A stretch of 64,000 nt of DNA from Sphingobacterium sp. lm-10 (GTDB lineage: Bacteria > Bacteroidota > Bacteroidia > Sphingobacteriales > Sphingobacteriaceae), in NCBI RefSeq assembly GCF_023554555.1, contig NZ_JAMJWC010000001.1:2356001-2420000 (forward strand), in the 5' to 3' direction. Position 1 is the stretch's first letter. Every line of letters starts with the position of its first letter. Below, piece after piece: positions 26,870 through 36,631 of the stretch. Below the pieces are notes generated by a model that saw only the letters and a program-made list of their open reading frames with translations, had not been told where the DNA came from and searched no databases. Made by a program: the position numbers and the translations under genes.

Positions 26870-29272
26870 ATGAGCACAAAATTTACCTTCTTCCTATCTA
26901 TCCTATTTTGCTGTATTTCCTCTTCTTATGCGCAGCAGAATTCGGATGTATATGGTCTGGTAAGGAATGGAGAAGGTATCGCTTTATCGGGTATTTCTGT
27001 TACGTTAGAACAGCAGCGAATAAGTACAGATTCCTTAGGCCGTTTCCGATTTCAACACATTACATCCGGTGCAAAAGCGCTTCGTCTGTCTGGCATTGGC
27101 TACCAAACCTATCAGGACACGGTACATAAAGAGGTAAATGTCTCGCTCGTTTTAGATATCATCCTTTCTCAAGACAATACCCAGATCGCAGAAGTACAGG
27201 TAGTCGGGCAATCGGATACCGAGCGCGCGCGTCGCCAGGCGATTCGAGCGGTGGTCGTTGATACGCGTGCCATTGCAGAGCAACCAGTTACGTTGGCCGA
27301 GCTTATTAATCGTTCGCCGGGCGTACGTATACGCCAGAGCGGCGGACTAGGTAATGCCGTTGATGTATCCGTAAATGGTTTTCAAGGCCGAGCGGTTCGC
27401 TATTTCAAAGATGGCGTGCCCCTAAATTATCTGGCAGGCGGATATGGCATTCATAATATCCCGGTGAATTCGCTGGAACGCGTGGAAGTATATAAAGGCG
27501 TGTTGCCGATTTCTCTTGGTGCAGATGCTTTGGGTGGCGCCGTTAATCTGGTGACCAAAGGTTTGCCAGTAGGCGATCAAGTCGATGCGAGTTATGAAAT
27601 AGCGTCATTTAATACACATCGCTTTGCCGTCAATGCGTCTACCCGAAAAAAGAATGGTTTTTACACCGGTTTAGAGGCTTTTTATAATTATTCCGACAAT
27701 AATTACCATGCCTCTGTGATGGTGCCTGATCCCAACACCGGCAATCCTAGGGAGCAATCGGTGGAGCTATTTCACAATGCCTATCGAGGCGTATATGGAG
27801 AAGCTTTCGTAGGTGTAAAGGATAAGCCTTGGGCCAAAGATTTACGATTCAGCTTAGCCTATTTTGATGTGGAAAGACAACAACAACATCCTGTGTTGAT
27901 GACTTCGCCCTACGGCGCTGTCTTGGCTAAGCAATCTTCGATCGTTCCAACACTCCGTTATACGGGCAGTTTCTTTGATGATCGGTTAACTGTTGAACAA
28001 TTTGCGGTTGCCAACACCTTACAATTTAATACTATTGACACCCTGCAAGGGCGCTACGATTGGTTTGGCAACTTCACCCCTACACCCGGCAGTATAGGAG
28101 AGAGCGGCCGTCCGTCTTTGTCCGACATTCGCATACAGCAGATCACCTCACGTACGACGTTGAGTTGGCGGTGGAATGCCAACAACACTGTGTCCGCAAA
28201 TTATACGGTAACTGGCAGCAAACGTACAGGCGAAGATCCATTAGGCCCTCGCTTTGCCGACTCAGACATCGATGTGCTTTCGGCACGCACCCGCTTTGGC
28301 AAGCAAGTTCTGGGATTAGACTGGTCTGGAAAGGCTGGCGATCGTTGGTCGTATTCCATCATGGGTAAATGGTACCGTTATCACTCCCTGGGCACAGAAG
28401 CTTGGGCAAATCGTCCGATTTCGGAGAATGAAGAAATTGCCGTTTCTAACAGTTACTTCGGCGCAGGTGGATCGTTAAAATATGCATGGGATACCGATAG
28501 AAATATACGTTTCTCGACGGAGTATGCCTATCGTATTCCGGAGATTGACGAGGTGTTTGGCGATGCTGTTTGGACAGTTCCGAACTTCGACCTCAATCCA
28601 GAACGCAGCCTAAACTTTAATCTGGGTACCCGCAATAGATTCCGTAACCTCCATTATGAGGTCAACACTTTTTATCGACGTACCCGCGGATTAATTCTGT
28701 TGGTGCCGGTATTAGCACCCTACGCTCAGTTTAAAAACATCAACAATGTAGAAGGTTACGGTGTAGAATTGGACTTAGCACACCCGATAAATTCCTTTCT
28801 GGATGTTAGAGGAAATGCTACTTGGCAAAGCCTTCGGCTGATGGGTTTTGATTTACCTAGCGACCAATGGCGCAACGGCACACGCCTGCAAAACACGCCA
28901 TATTTCTTTGCCAACCTCGGGTTGAATGCACATATTAACGGCGTAGGCAAGGCGGATAACAGACTAGATCTCTATTTGAATTACAATTTTGTCCGGGAGT
29001 TTTATCTGGAAACCATTCCTCGCCAAGCCGAACCTGGAGGCTTCTTAGGCTTATCCGGTACTGCAAGCGTCGCATCAGATCTCATTATTCCGAATCAAAA
29101 TCTATTGAGCGGTGGCCTGAGCTACCGCCTAAAACAAGATAAATACCGCATCAGTATGGAGGTCAAAAACATGCTTGATGCGCGACTTTACGACTATTTC
29201 CGGGTACAGCGTGCCGGACGTAGCTTTCACTTGAAATTCACCTATCAACTATTCAATGCATATGAAAACTAG
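26870..29272 (+). CDS. TonB-dependent siderophore receptor, copy 2
   Basis: An 800-residue outer-membrane receptor: signal peptide (about 1-21), carboxypeptidase-like domain (about 25-105, VYGLVRNGEGIALSGISVTL), plug (about 115-235, with SPGVRIRQSGGLGNAVDVSV and SLGADALGGAVNLV) and a barrel ending in an aromatic-rich strand. It parallels receptor 1 in length, domain order and plug motifs and is likely an ancient duplicate with a different substrate preference. It is divergent to the eight-gene uptake operon (159 bp between starts) and followed directly by a DUF4374 gene, with which it overlaps by 11 bp. Confidence 0.92.
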   Translation: MSTKFTFFLSILFCCISSSYAQQNSDVYGLVRNGEGIALSGISVTLEQQRISTDSLGRFRFQHITSGAKALRLSGIGYQTYQDTVHKEVNVSLVLDIILSQDNTQIAEVQVVGQSDTERARRQAIRAVVVDTRAIAEQPVTLAELINRSPGVRIRQSGGLGNAVDVSVNGFQGRAVRYFKDGVPLNYLAGGYGIHNIPVNSLERVEVYKGVLPISLGADALGGAVNLVTKGLPVGDQVDASYEIASFNTHRFAVNASTRKKNGFYTGLEAFYNYSDNNYHASVMVPDPNTGNPREQSVELFHNAYRGVYGEAFVGVKDKPWAKDLRFSLAYFDVERQQQHPVLMTSPYGAVLAKQSSIVPTLRYTGSFFDDRLTVEQFAVANTLQFNTIDTLQGRYDWFGNFTPTPGSIGESGRPSLSDIRIQQITSRTTLSWRWNANNTVSANYTVTGSKRTGEDPLGPRFADSDIDVLSARTRFGKQVLGLDWSGKAGDRWSYSIMGKWYRYHSLGTEAWANRPISENEEIAVSNSYFGAGGSLKYAWDTDRNIRFSTEYAYRIPEIDEVFGDAVWTVPNFDLNPERSLNFNLGTRNRFRNLHYEVNTFYRRTRGLILLVPVLAPYAQFKNINNVEGYGVELDLAHPINSFLDVRGNATWQSLRLMGFDLPSDQWRNGTRLQNTPYFFANLGLNAHINGVGKADNRLDLYLNYNFVREFYLETIPRQAEPGGFLGLSGTASVASDLIIPNQNLLSGGLSYRLKQDKYRISMEVKNMLDARLYDYFRVQRAGRSFHLKFTYQLFNAYEN

Positions 29273-30509
29273 ATTTATATTTCAGGCACTTGCACTCTCC
29301 TTATTTGGATTTTCTGCTTGTTCGGACGATGCACCCAATCCTAGTAACGAAGGGGAAAGCGTATACCTTATCCAGACCATGAGTGAGGTTACACAGTTAA
29401 AACCAGGCTTTATGAGTAGCTATTTCGATTTCCCTTCGGGAACCATTGTCAACAGCACGCAGCCTACCGCGCGCCAAGGGCAAGCCAATGAAGGATGGCG
29501 CACGTACAATGGCCAAGTGTATAAAATGTTTAATGCTAGTTTCGAACGCGGTATTCATAAATTGAATATTACCTCACAAGGCGTAATCTCCTATGGCGCA
29601 TCGATCCTCACCGGCAACACCATCAACGGTTCTGGAAATTTTGTGATCGAAAACGACAATAAAGGCTATTATTGGGATGGCAACGAGCCCTGGGCAATTC
29701 AGACATTCAACCCAGCATCTGTACAACGAACAGGCAAAATCGAGGAAGATTTTGAAGCCAGATTGCGAAGAGAAGATAGTCGCATCACCTTTCAAGGAAT
29801 CGGACAACACTTTTTAGCCATCAAAGGAGGCAAATTATATGCCGACGTGGTGTATAGCAGCGGTGCAGGTATGGCGCGAGGCATGTTCAATGATGTATTT
29901 AATGATATTTCTATCGCAGTAATTGATTTGGCAACGCAGAAATATGAGAAAACCATCACCATCCCGAATACGCAATCCATTGCCTTCATCAATGACAACG
30001 AAATGTATTCTTTCGACACCAACGGTGATTTATACATCCTATGCCAAGGTGGTCCCGGCGCATTAGGTGGTCGCTCGAAAATAGCGCGTATTAAAGCGGC
30101 AGAATCAGTCATCGACTCCAATTGGGAGTTGAAATACGCTGACCTTTATCCGGCAGACCAAGGTAAATTCACCAGTTTGTTAGCAAAAAATGGCAAACTG
30201 ATTGTTTTTGCTAATTCAGTGCCATTATCGCTAACACCGAATAACATCAACACCGGAGAAATCTGGAAATACCATGTAGTAGACATTAATTCCAAAGCAA
30301 TCACCGCTGTCGAAGGCACAGAATTATCCACTAACTCTGGGGGTGCTTATGCCGCATTTGAATTGGATGGCAAGGTAATTCTACGTGTGAACGCACCTTC
30401 CAAAACAGGCGTAACGGGTTACTACGAGTTAAATGGTACGCAAGCAACACAGATTATCCATGTGTCCGACGGTCATGTTGCCGGCTTTACTAAAGCAAGC
30501 GTGCAGTAG
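29262..30509 (+). CDS. DUF4374 surface lipoprotein, copy 2
   Basis: A 415-residue lipoprotein with lipobox FSAC at about residues 18-21 followed by S-D-D, again an acidic stretch typical of surface-directed Bacteroidota lipoproteins. The body is strand-rich, with short repeated units of propeller type. It is the partner of TonB receptor 2, as copy 1 is of receptor 1, but the two DUF4374 proteins are quite different in sequence, more so than the receptors. An extra upstream ATG at 29256 would add two residues; ATG 29262 gives the standard basic start MKTRF. A strong terminator follows. Confidence 0.78.
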   Translation: MKTRFIFQALALSLFGFSACSDDAPNPSNEGESVYLIQTMSEVTQLKPGFMSSYFDFPSGTIVNSTQPTARQGQANEGWRTYNGQVYKMFNASFERGIHKLNITSQGVISYGASILTGNTINGSGNFVIENDNKGYYWDGNEPWAIQTFNPASVQRTGKIEEDFEARLRREDSRITFQGIGQHFLAIKGGKLYADVVYSSGAGMARGMFNDVFNDISIAVIDLATQKYEKTITIPNTQSIAFINDNEMYSFDTNGDLYILCQGGPGALGGRSKIARIKAAESVIDSNWELKYADLYPADQGKFTSLLAKNGKLIVFANSVPLSLTPNNINTGEIWKYHVVDINSKAITAVEGTELSTNSGGAYAAFELDGKVILRVNAPSKTGVTGYYELNGTQATQIIHVSDGHVAGFTKASVQ

Positions 30510-30545
30510 ATCGTATACCCTACAAAGCAATCATCCTTTCTGCAT

Positions 30546-30590
30546 TTTAGATTAAAAAAGCCGCCCAATGGGTGGCTTTTTTAATCTAAA
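30546..30590. terminator. Terminator after TonB receptor 2-DUF4374 operon
   Basis: Two 21-bp arms (30546-30566 and 30570-30590) with a 3-base gap; all positions pair except one that forms a G-T wobble. GC-rich core GCCGCCC, flanked by A and T runs. Confidence 0.88.
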
Positions 30591-30682
30591 CAAGTTTTTT
30601 ATAATAATTTGCAACATTATGAGATCAGCGGCGACTATAAGATAGTAACGAACATGAAAGACAACACTTGTAAATCGATAGC

Positions 30683-31237
30683 GTGAAAGCTGGTTGGACT
30701 GATAAAGAGTTAATAGACTTATGTCTGGCTGGTAAAGACAGCGGATATACATGGCTGTATGAACGGTATGCTACATCGATCTATAACTCGATCTATCGAC
30801 TCGTGAATAATATGGCAGAAGCAGAAGATCTGTTGCAAGAGGTATTTGTCAATGTATTCTCCAATGTCAACCGATTGGTCGAATTGGATAGTTTTGAGGC
30901 CTGGACAAAGCGAATTGCGATCAACAAAAGTATATCACATCTGCGAAAACGCCGTGTGTACTTTACAGATATTGATAGCATCAAAGGAGGAGAAATTCCT
31001 CAGATAGAGGAAGACAATGCTTGGCAGCAAAGTCGTGTAGAAGATATAGAAAAAGCAATAGAACAGCTGCCTGATACGGCAAGAACCATCGTGAACCTTT
31101 TTCTCTTCGAGGACATGTCTCAGGAGGAAATTGGAGAAATAGTAGGACTATCGCACACGGCAGTACGCAGTCAGTACCACCGGGCGAAAAGTAAAATAGC
31201 ACAAATGATAAAGGAGAAAGGGTGTTATGGAAGATAA
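30683..31237 (+). CDS. ECF RNA polymerase sigma factor
   Basis: A 184-residue sigma-70 family factor. Region 2 reads ATSIYNSIYRLVNNMAEAEDLLQEVFVNVF with ISHLRKRR after it, and region 4 ends FEDMSQEEIGEIVGLSHTAVRSQYHRAK, the helix-turn-helix that reads the -33 box. The start is GTG 30683. It overlaps the next gene by 11 bp, so it is probably held inactive by that product. No SusCD-type partner is present; the third gene of the unit is a secreted beta-strand protein, so a role in envelope stress is a reasonable guess. Confidence 0.92.
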   Translation: MKAGWTDKELIDLCLAGKDSGYTWLYERYATSIYNSIYRLVNNMAEAEDLLQEVFVNVFSNVNRLVELDSFEAWTKRIAINKSISHLRKRRVYFTDIDSIKGGEIPQIEEDNAWQQSRVEDIEKAIEQLPDTARTIVNLFLFEDMSQEEIGEIVGLSHTAVRSQYHRAKSKIAQMIKEKGCYGR

Positions 31238-32072
31238 ACTGAAGAAATTTGTGAGCGAGAATAGAGGGGCTTTTGACAACAAACAACCTTCTCCGCTCGT
31301 ATGGGATCGGATTAAACAAGAATTACCGAAGACCGAACCAATAGTAGCTGTAAAACAAATGCGCTCAAAACGTATTTGGTATGCCGCAGCAGCATCTATC
31401 GTAGCGTTTTTGACGGTAGGTGGATTGGTATGGAGGCAGCTTAATATCGACGATCCGTTGGATAAAGAAGCTGTTCGTGTGGCACAGGTGACCGAACCTG
31501 CCGCTAAGGTGTCAGAACCTGTTAAAGTGGATCGGCCTAGAATGATCTTGCATCATGATCTCAGCGTTAATGCTGGTACAGGAGAAGGCAACAAAAAAAC
31601 AGCCTCACTTGTAGCCGATAAAGGAAATAAAGAGAACGATTTTAACCGAAAAGATGCCGAAACGATGGATCCTTTTGAGAAATCGCTGGCTTTGCTCGAC
31701 GACGAAAGTTCTGCGATGAACCGGATGGATGGCGTATTACAACTAGCAAGCTTAGATCAAATTCCGGATGCAGCTATGGTTAAAATCCAGCATCTCATGA
31801 ATAACGACTCCAATGAGAATATCCGACTGGCCGCTTACGATCTATTTACGGAGTATGCATCGCTGGATCAGAAAGAGCAAGAGATACAAGACATCTTCTT
31901 ACAGCAAAACGATCCGGCCATGCAAATGGAGTTGATGCAAGCCATGGTAAAAACAGACAGTTTACAGCTTAACGATGAAACCACGCGTAGACTGGAGACG
32001 ATAGCACAGGATCCATTAGCGATTGATCTGGTGAAAGAACAGGCATACGCTGTATTAATGAAAAATTGGTAA
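31227..32072 (+). CDS. Anti-sigma-like membrane protein with HEAT-like C-terminal half
   Basis: A 281-residue protein with one membrane segment (about residues 50-68, YAAAASIVAFLTVGGLVWR). The N-terminal cytoplasmic part, about 45 residues with WDRIKQELPK, resembles the sigma-binding start of Bacteroidota anti-sigma factors. After a charged linker, residues about 160-281 are helical, with paired helices such as LASLDQIPDAAMVKIQHLM and IRLAAYDLFTEYASL that look like HEAT repeats. It is coupled to the sigma factor gene by an 11-bp overlap. The anti-sigma role is inferred from the architecture and position. Confidence 0.75.
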   Translation: MEDKLKKFVSENRGAFDNKQPSPLVWDRIKQELPKTEPIVAVKQMRSKRIWYAAAASIVAFLTVGGLVWRQLNIDDPLDKEAVRVAQVTEPAAKVSEPVKVDRPRMILHHDLSVNAGTGEGNKKTASLVADKGNKENDFNRKDAETMDPFEKSLALLDDESSAMNRMDGVLQLASLDQIPDAAMVKIQHLMNNDSNENIRLAAYDLFTEYASLDQKEQEIQDIFLQQNDPAMQMELMQAMVKTDSLQLNDETTRRLETIAQDPLAIDLVKEQAYAVLMKNW

Positions 32073-32083
32073 CACCACAAGAT

Positions 32084-33151
32084 ATGAAAACAACAACACA
32101 AATAATCTGCGCATTCGCGCTAGCTTTGACCGCAAATTGGGTATGGGCGCAAAACAATATTGAAACTGTAAAAGTAGTTCAAAATCAAGAAAAATCGTCG
32201 AAAAAGGACTTAAAAGAGTTCCGGTTTAAGAAAGCCAGCGGCAAACTGGAAATAGATGTCAACGTCATCACGGTGGAAGGTTACGACGGAAACGAAGTGG
32301 TTATCAAGACGCAAATCGAGTCGGATAAAGAAGATGCTCGCGCTGCCGGATTGCAATCGGTAAACAGTGCTGGTTTGCAAGATAACACCGGCATTGGCTT
32401 CAACCTCAGCGAAAGCGACGGCAAAAGCATATTACGTGTTGTCAACGCGCAAAAATTGGAACGTCTACATATTCAATTACCAAAAAATGTTGGATTGATC
32501 GTCAACGGCACGCAGAGTCGTTGGATGAGCGATAACAACATGTTTCTCACAGATCTATCGGGTGAGATAGAAATATCTAATATCATCGGCGACATTAAGT
32601 TAGATAACGTAAATGGACCGATGACGATAAAAACAGTACATGGAAATATCGAGGCCATTATGAAAAAGCCGGTTAAGGGTCCTGTTTCACTGGTTACTGT
32701 ACAAGGATTTGTGGATTTGGCGATCCCGAAATCGATAGCCGCCAACGTTGATCTTCGCACGACGTATGGAGACATACTAGCGGCCGATGAACTGGAAATG
32801 AATATTCAGGCACCGAAACCATCCAAAAGCACCTTTACCGCGGTGGCCACCTACGTAGATACCGACGAGATTCAAAAATCTGTTGCAGATGCCTTAGCAT
32901 CATCCTCCGGTGTGCGTGGCGACTCCCTTAGGGTTGAAGTTAGAGCCAAAGCCTTAGCGAAAGCCGCAGAAATAAAAGAGAAAACGAACGGCGCAACTAA
33001 TCAACTTATAAATACCACAATCAACAAGGAAATCAATGCGTTTACCTTCGACATCGGTGGTAATCGCATCCAAAGCACTATCAATGGAGGAGGAGAAAAT
33101 ATAAGTCTACGTACCACCCATGGAAAAATCTATTTACGCACAACGGATTAA
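32084..33151 (+). CDS. Secreted DUF4097-like beta-strand protein
   Basis: A 355-residue secreted protein from ATG 32084; the signal peptide ends around residue 22 (WVWAQ). The frame upstream to TTG 32066 adds only six residues and is rejected. The body consists of repeated short beta units (LSGEIEISNIIGDIKLDNVN, MTIKTVHGNIEAIMKK, VDLRTTYGDILAADE), the right-handed helix pattern of DUF4097/adhesin-like proteins. It lies 11 bp after the anti-sigma-like gene, so all three form one unit. Function of such proteins is unknown. Confidence 0.75.
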   Translation: MKTTTQIICAFALALTANWVWAQNNIETVKVVQNQEKSSKKDLKEFRFKKASGKLEIDVNVITVEGYDGNEVVIKTQIESDKEDARAAGLQSVNSAGLQDNTGIGFNLSESDGKSILRVVNAQKLERLHIQLPKNVGLIVNGTQSRWMSDNNMFLTDLSGEIEISNIIGDIKLDNVNGPMTIKTVHGNIEAIMKKPVKGPVSLVTVQGFVDLAIPKSIAANVDLRTTYGDILAADELEMNIQAPKPSKSTFTAVATYVDTDEIQKSVADALASSSGVRGDSLRVEVRAKALAKAAEIKEKTNGATNQLINTTINKEINAFTFDIGGNRIQSTINGGGENISLRTTHGKIYLRTTD

Positions 33152-33196
33152 ATAAGTATGCGTAATGCGAAGCACAAAAGTCGTCGTTAAAATGCG

Positions 33197-33204
33197 TAAC
33201 TTTG
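33197..33204 (+). promoter_or_regulatory. -7 element of uvrA
   Basis: TAACTTTG matches TAnnTTTG and ends 24 bp before ATG 33229. No TTG is found at the usual -33 distance. Confidence 0.45.
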
Positions 33205-33228
33205 CCCCCTGCATAATAAAGCATTCAA

Positions 33229-36090
33229 ATGGCAAAAAGCAAGACGATAGATCTGGGTGAACAACGTGAGGTAGAGGTTTTTGGAGCAAGGGTACACAAT
33301 CTTAAAAACATTGATGTATCCTTTCCGCGTAATGAGCTGGTGGTGATTACTGGCCTTAGCGGTAGCGGAAAGTCTTCGCTTGCTTTCGACACCATTTATG
33401 CCGAAGGGCAACGACGCTACATGGAAACTTTTTCGGCATATAGCCGTCAGTTTCTGGGCGGGATGGAACGACCAGATGTAGACAAGATTTCGGGATTGAG
33501 TCCAGTTATTTCTATCGAACAAAAAACGACATCGAAAAATCCAAGGTCTACGGTCGGTACCATCACCGAAATCTACGATTTCTTACGTTTGCTTTACGCT
33601 CGTGCTGGAGAAGCTTATTCTTATGTCAATGGTCGCAAGATGGAGCGCATGTCTGACGATCAGATCATCGATCGTATTATGCAAGAATACGCAGGTGATC
33701 CCATTTATATTCTAGCGCCTGTCATCAAGGGACGAAAAGGCCATTACAGGGAATTATTTGAGCAAATCCGCAAACAGGGTTACACCAAGGTGCGCGTGGA
33801 TGGAGAAATCCTGGATGTGGTCGCCAAAATGCAGGTAGACCGATACAAGATTCACGATATCGAGATTGTCATCGACCGATTGTATGTCAACGAAGAAGAT
33901 CGTAAGCGCTTATATACATCAGTATTGCAAGCCCTAAAGACCGCAAAAGGCATCATTAAGATTGTTAATAAAGAAGATAAGGAGAGTTTCTACAGCCGGT
34001 ACCTCATGGATGCAGAATCCGGCATCTCCTACGACGAACCGCAACCCAACACCTTTTCCTTCAACTCGCCTTATGGCGCTTGTCCAAAATGTGATGGGCT
34101 GGGCTATATATTTGAAATTGATAAGCAGATGGTTATCCCCGACCGCTCTATCAGTATTCAGAAAGGTGCGATTGTACCGATCGGGCCCCTGCGCGAATCC
34201 TGGACTTCTGCCATCATCAAGGCTATTGCTGAAAAATTTGGCTTTTCATTGACCGCTCCGGTCAGCAAATTGACGGAAGAACAAATTGATATGCTGCTTT
34301 ATGGCGACGAAGAACCGATTCCGCTTACGATCTCTTATGGTAGCTATGGTGCCAGAGAATATAAAGTGAATTTCCAAGGTATTTTTACCATGCTGGAGGA
34401 GCACGCACCAAAGCAACAAGAAGATAGTAGACCGGTAGAAGACTTTCGAACGAAAGTTACTTGTCCTAGCTGCAAAGGCGCTCGCCTGAAGCAGGAATCC
34501 CTTCACTTCAAGATGGATGGGAAGAATATTTACGAATTGGCTTCGACCGACATTTCCAATCTTTATGCCTGGTTTGAGGGCTTGGAAGATCGGCTCAATG
34601 AACGCCAGCGCACCATTGCAACAGAAATTCTAAAAGAAATTCGTACCCGCTTGGGCTTTCTGCTGGATGTAGGGCTTACCTACCTGACGCTGAATCGTAG
34701 TTCAAAAACACTTTCCGGCGGAGAAGCGCAACGTATCCGACTAGCCACACAGATTGGATCACAGTTGGTGAATGTCTTGTATATTCTGGATGAGCCGAGT
34801 ATTGGTTTACACCAACGTGACAACGAACGCCTCATCCACGCACTGAAAAACCTACGCGACATCGGAAATTCCGTATTGGTCGTAGAGCACGATAAAGACA
34901 TGATCTTGCATGCCGATTATGTCATCGACATGGGTCCATTCGCTGGCTTGCACGGCGGGAAAGTGGTGGCAGAAGGTACCCCCGAAGATATTCTAAAAGC
35001 AGATACGCTGACGGCAGCCTACCTGAATGGTAGAAAAGAAGTGGCAATTCCTGCAACACGTCGTACGGGCAATGGCAAGGAGTTAATCCTTTCTGGTGCA
35101 ACAGGCCACAACCTAAAGAAAGTAGATGCTGTATTTCCATTAGGAAAATTGATTGCCGTGACGGGGGTATCTGGTTCTGGAAAATCCAGCCTGATTACGG
35201 GCACCTTGTACCCGATCCTCAACCATCATTTCTTTCGCGCCAAAGCCACTCCGCTTCCTTACAAATCCATCGAAGGATTAGAACATATTGATAAAGTCAT
35301 TGAGATCGATCAAAGTCCGATCGGACGAACACCGCGATCGAATCCATCTACGTATACCGGTGTTTTTTCTGATATTCGCACGCTGTTTGTACAGTTGCCA
35401 GAAGCTAAAATACGCGGCTACAAACCAGGGCGTTTTTCATTTAACGTAAAAGGCGGGCGTTGCGAAACCTGTCAAGGTGCCGGACTGAAAATCATCGAGA
35501 TGAACTTCTTGCCCGATGTGCAGGTTCCTTGCGAAACCTGTCACGGCAAACGCTATAACCGAGAAACACTAGAAGTACGCTACCGCGGAAAGTCTATTTC
35601 CGATGTATTGAACATGAGTATTGATGAGGCGGTGGAGTTTTTTGAAAATATTCCTTCGATCTTTCGCAAGATCAAAACCTTGCAAGATGTAGGCTTAGGC
35701 TATATCACTTTAGGACAATCGTCTACCACGCTATCTGGAGGTGAAGCACAGCGCGTAAAACTAGCGACTGAGCTTTCGAAGAAAGACACAGGAAGTACAT
35801 TCTACATTTTGGATGAACCGACTACGGGCTTGCATTTCGAGGATGTGAATGTGTTGATGGGCGTGATCAATCGTCTGGTAGATCGTGGAAACAGCGTGCT
35901 CATCATCGAGCATAATCTAGATGTAATTAAAACGGCAGATTGGGTCATTGACATGGGGCCTGAAGGGGGTGCCGCAGGCGGAAAAATGATGTTTGCCGGC
36001 GTACCTGAAGATCTGATCAAGGTAAAGAAAAGCGAAACAGGTAGATTCCTAAAAGAAGAAATGAAGCCGCTGGCAGCAGCAAAGACTTAA
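33229..36090 (+). CDS. uvrA: Excinuclease ABC subunit A
   Basis: The damage-recognition ATPase of nucleotide excision repair. 953 residues, normal length. First Walker [10 protein letters not shown] at 42-50, a zinc-binding CPKCDGLGY near 286, CPSCKGARL near 411, first signature [12 protein letters not shown] near 495, second Walker [11 protein letters not shown] near 644, the second zinc module CETCQGAG...[10 protein letters not shown] around 746-775 and second signature [12 protein letters not shown] near 837. It works as a dimer with UvrB. No SOS-type operator was seen upstream. Its stop overlaps the convergent TonB_C-like gene by 4 bp. Confidence 0.98.
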   Translation: MAKSKTIDLGEQREVEVFGARVHNLKNIDVSFPRNELVVITGLSGSGKSSLAFDTIYAEGQRRYMETFSAYSRQFLGGMERPDVDKISGLSPVISIEQKTTSKNPRSTVGTITEIYDFLRLLYARAGEAYSYVNGRKMERMSDDQIIDRIMQEYAGDPIYILAPVIKGRKGHYRELFEQIRKQGYTKVRVDGEILDVVAKMQVDRYKIHDIEIVIDRLYVNEEDRKRLYTSVLQALKTAKGIIKIVNKEDKESFYSRYLMDAESGISYDEPQPNTFSFNSPYGACPKCDGLGYIFEIDKQMVIPDRSISIQKGAIVPIGPLRESWTSAIIKAIAEKFGFSLTAPVSKLTEEQIDMLLYGDEEPIPLTISYGSYGAREYKVNFQGIFTMLEEHAPKQQEDSRPVEDFRTKVTCPSCKGARLKQESLHFKMDGKNIYELASTDISNLYAWFEGLEDRLNERQRTIATEILKEIRTRLGFLLDVGLTYLTLNRSSKTLSGGEAQRIRLATQIGSQLVNVLYILDEPSIGLHQRDNERLIHALKNLRDIGNSVLVVEHDKDMILHADYVIDMGPFAGLHGGKVVAEGTPEDILKADTLTAAYLNGRKEVAIPATRRTGNGKELILSGATGHNLKKVDAVFPLGKLIAVTGVSGSGKSSLITGTLYPILNHHFFRAKATPLPYKSIEGLEHIDKVIEIDQSPIGRTPRSNPSTYTGVFSDIRTLFVQLPEAKIRGYKPGRFSFNVKGGRCETCQGAGLKIIEMNFLPDVQVPCETCHGKRYNRETLEVRYRGKSISDVLNMSIDEAVEFFENIPSIFRKIKTLQDVGLGYITLGQSSTTLSGGEAQRVKLATELSKKDTGSTFYILDEPTTGLHFEDVNVLMGVINRLVDRGNSVLIIEHNLDVIKTADWVIDMGPEGGAAGGKMMFAGVPEDLIKVKKSETGRFLKEEMKPLAAAKT

Positions 36091-36545
36091 CGATCTTTCA
36101 GGTTCACGACAACCGGTTGCCGGAAACGGGTTTTCACCGGCTGTCCATCGCGTAAAGCGGGCTTCCAGCGTGGTGAGCGTTTCATCACACGCATCACCTC
36201 GTCTTTGAATTCCGGGCTGATTTTATCTCCATTCAGCACTTCAATATCGCAAACCTTACCGTCTTCACAAACGGTAAACTCGAGATTGGCTTGTTGCACG
36301 AGACCGAAGCTGATATAGCTATCCTCATCGATACTTTCTTGTATACTGCGTACATTCAGGTTTTTGTTCAGGAAATTGCTCCATCCTCTTGCTCCACCAG
36401 AAAACCGAGGAATCACATCTACCTCTGTGTAAATCGTATCCAAAGCTGCTGAATGCACTGACTTTGCTTTAGTCGAGTTCGCCGCTGCACAAAATGCCAT
36501 CGACAGCAACATCGCCAAAGAGAAAATGTGTTTTATTGTTTTCAT
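36087..36545 (-). CDS. Secreted protein with TonB C-terminal-like domain
   Basis: A 152-residue protein. A signal peptide (about residues 1-23) is followed by a short strand-rich part and, from about 70, a TonB_C-like fold: YISFGLVQQANLEFTVCEDG, CDIEVLNGDKISPEFKDEVM, RSPRWKPALRDGQPVKTRFR. It lacks the membrane anchor and the proline-rich spacer of true TonB, so it cannot transduce energy in the usual way. Stand-alone copies of this domain are common in Bacteroidota and have no known role. The two cysteines in VCEDGKVCD may form a disulfide. Confidence 0.75.
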   Translation of the reverse strand: MKTIKHIFSLAMLLSMAFCAAANSTKAKSVHSAALDTIYTEVDVIPRFSGGARGWSNFLNKNLNVRSIQESIDEDSYISFGLVQQANLEFTVCEDGKVCDIEVLNGDKISPEFKDEVMRVMKRSPRWKPALRDGQPVKTRFRQPVVVNLKDR

Positions 36546-36631
36546 ACCTTAAATCTCACCCTTCTCTAAATAAAGAACAAAAATCACTCCACGAAACAGT
36601 TAGCGCAGTGTAGCTTAGTTAATGCCCCTTT

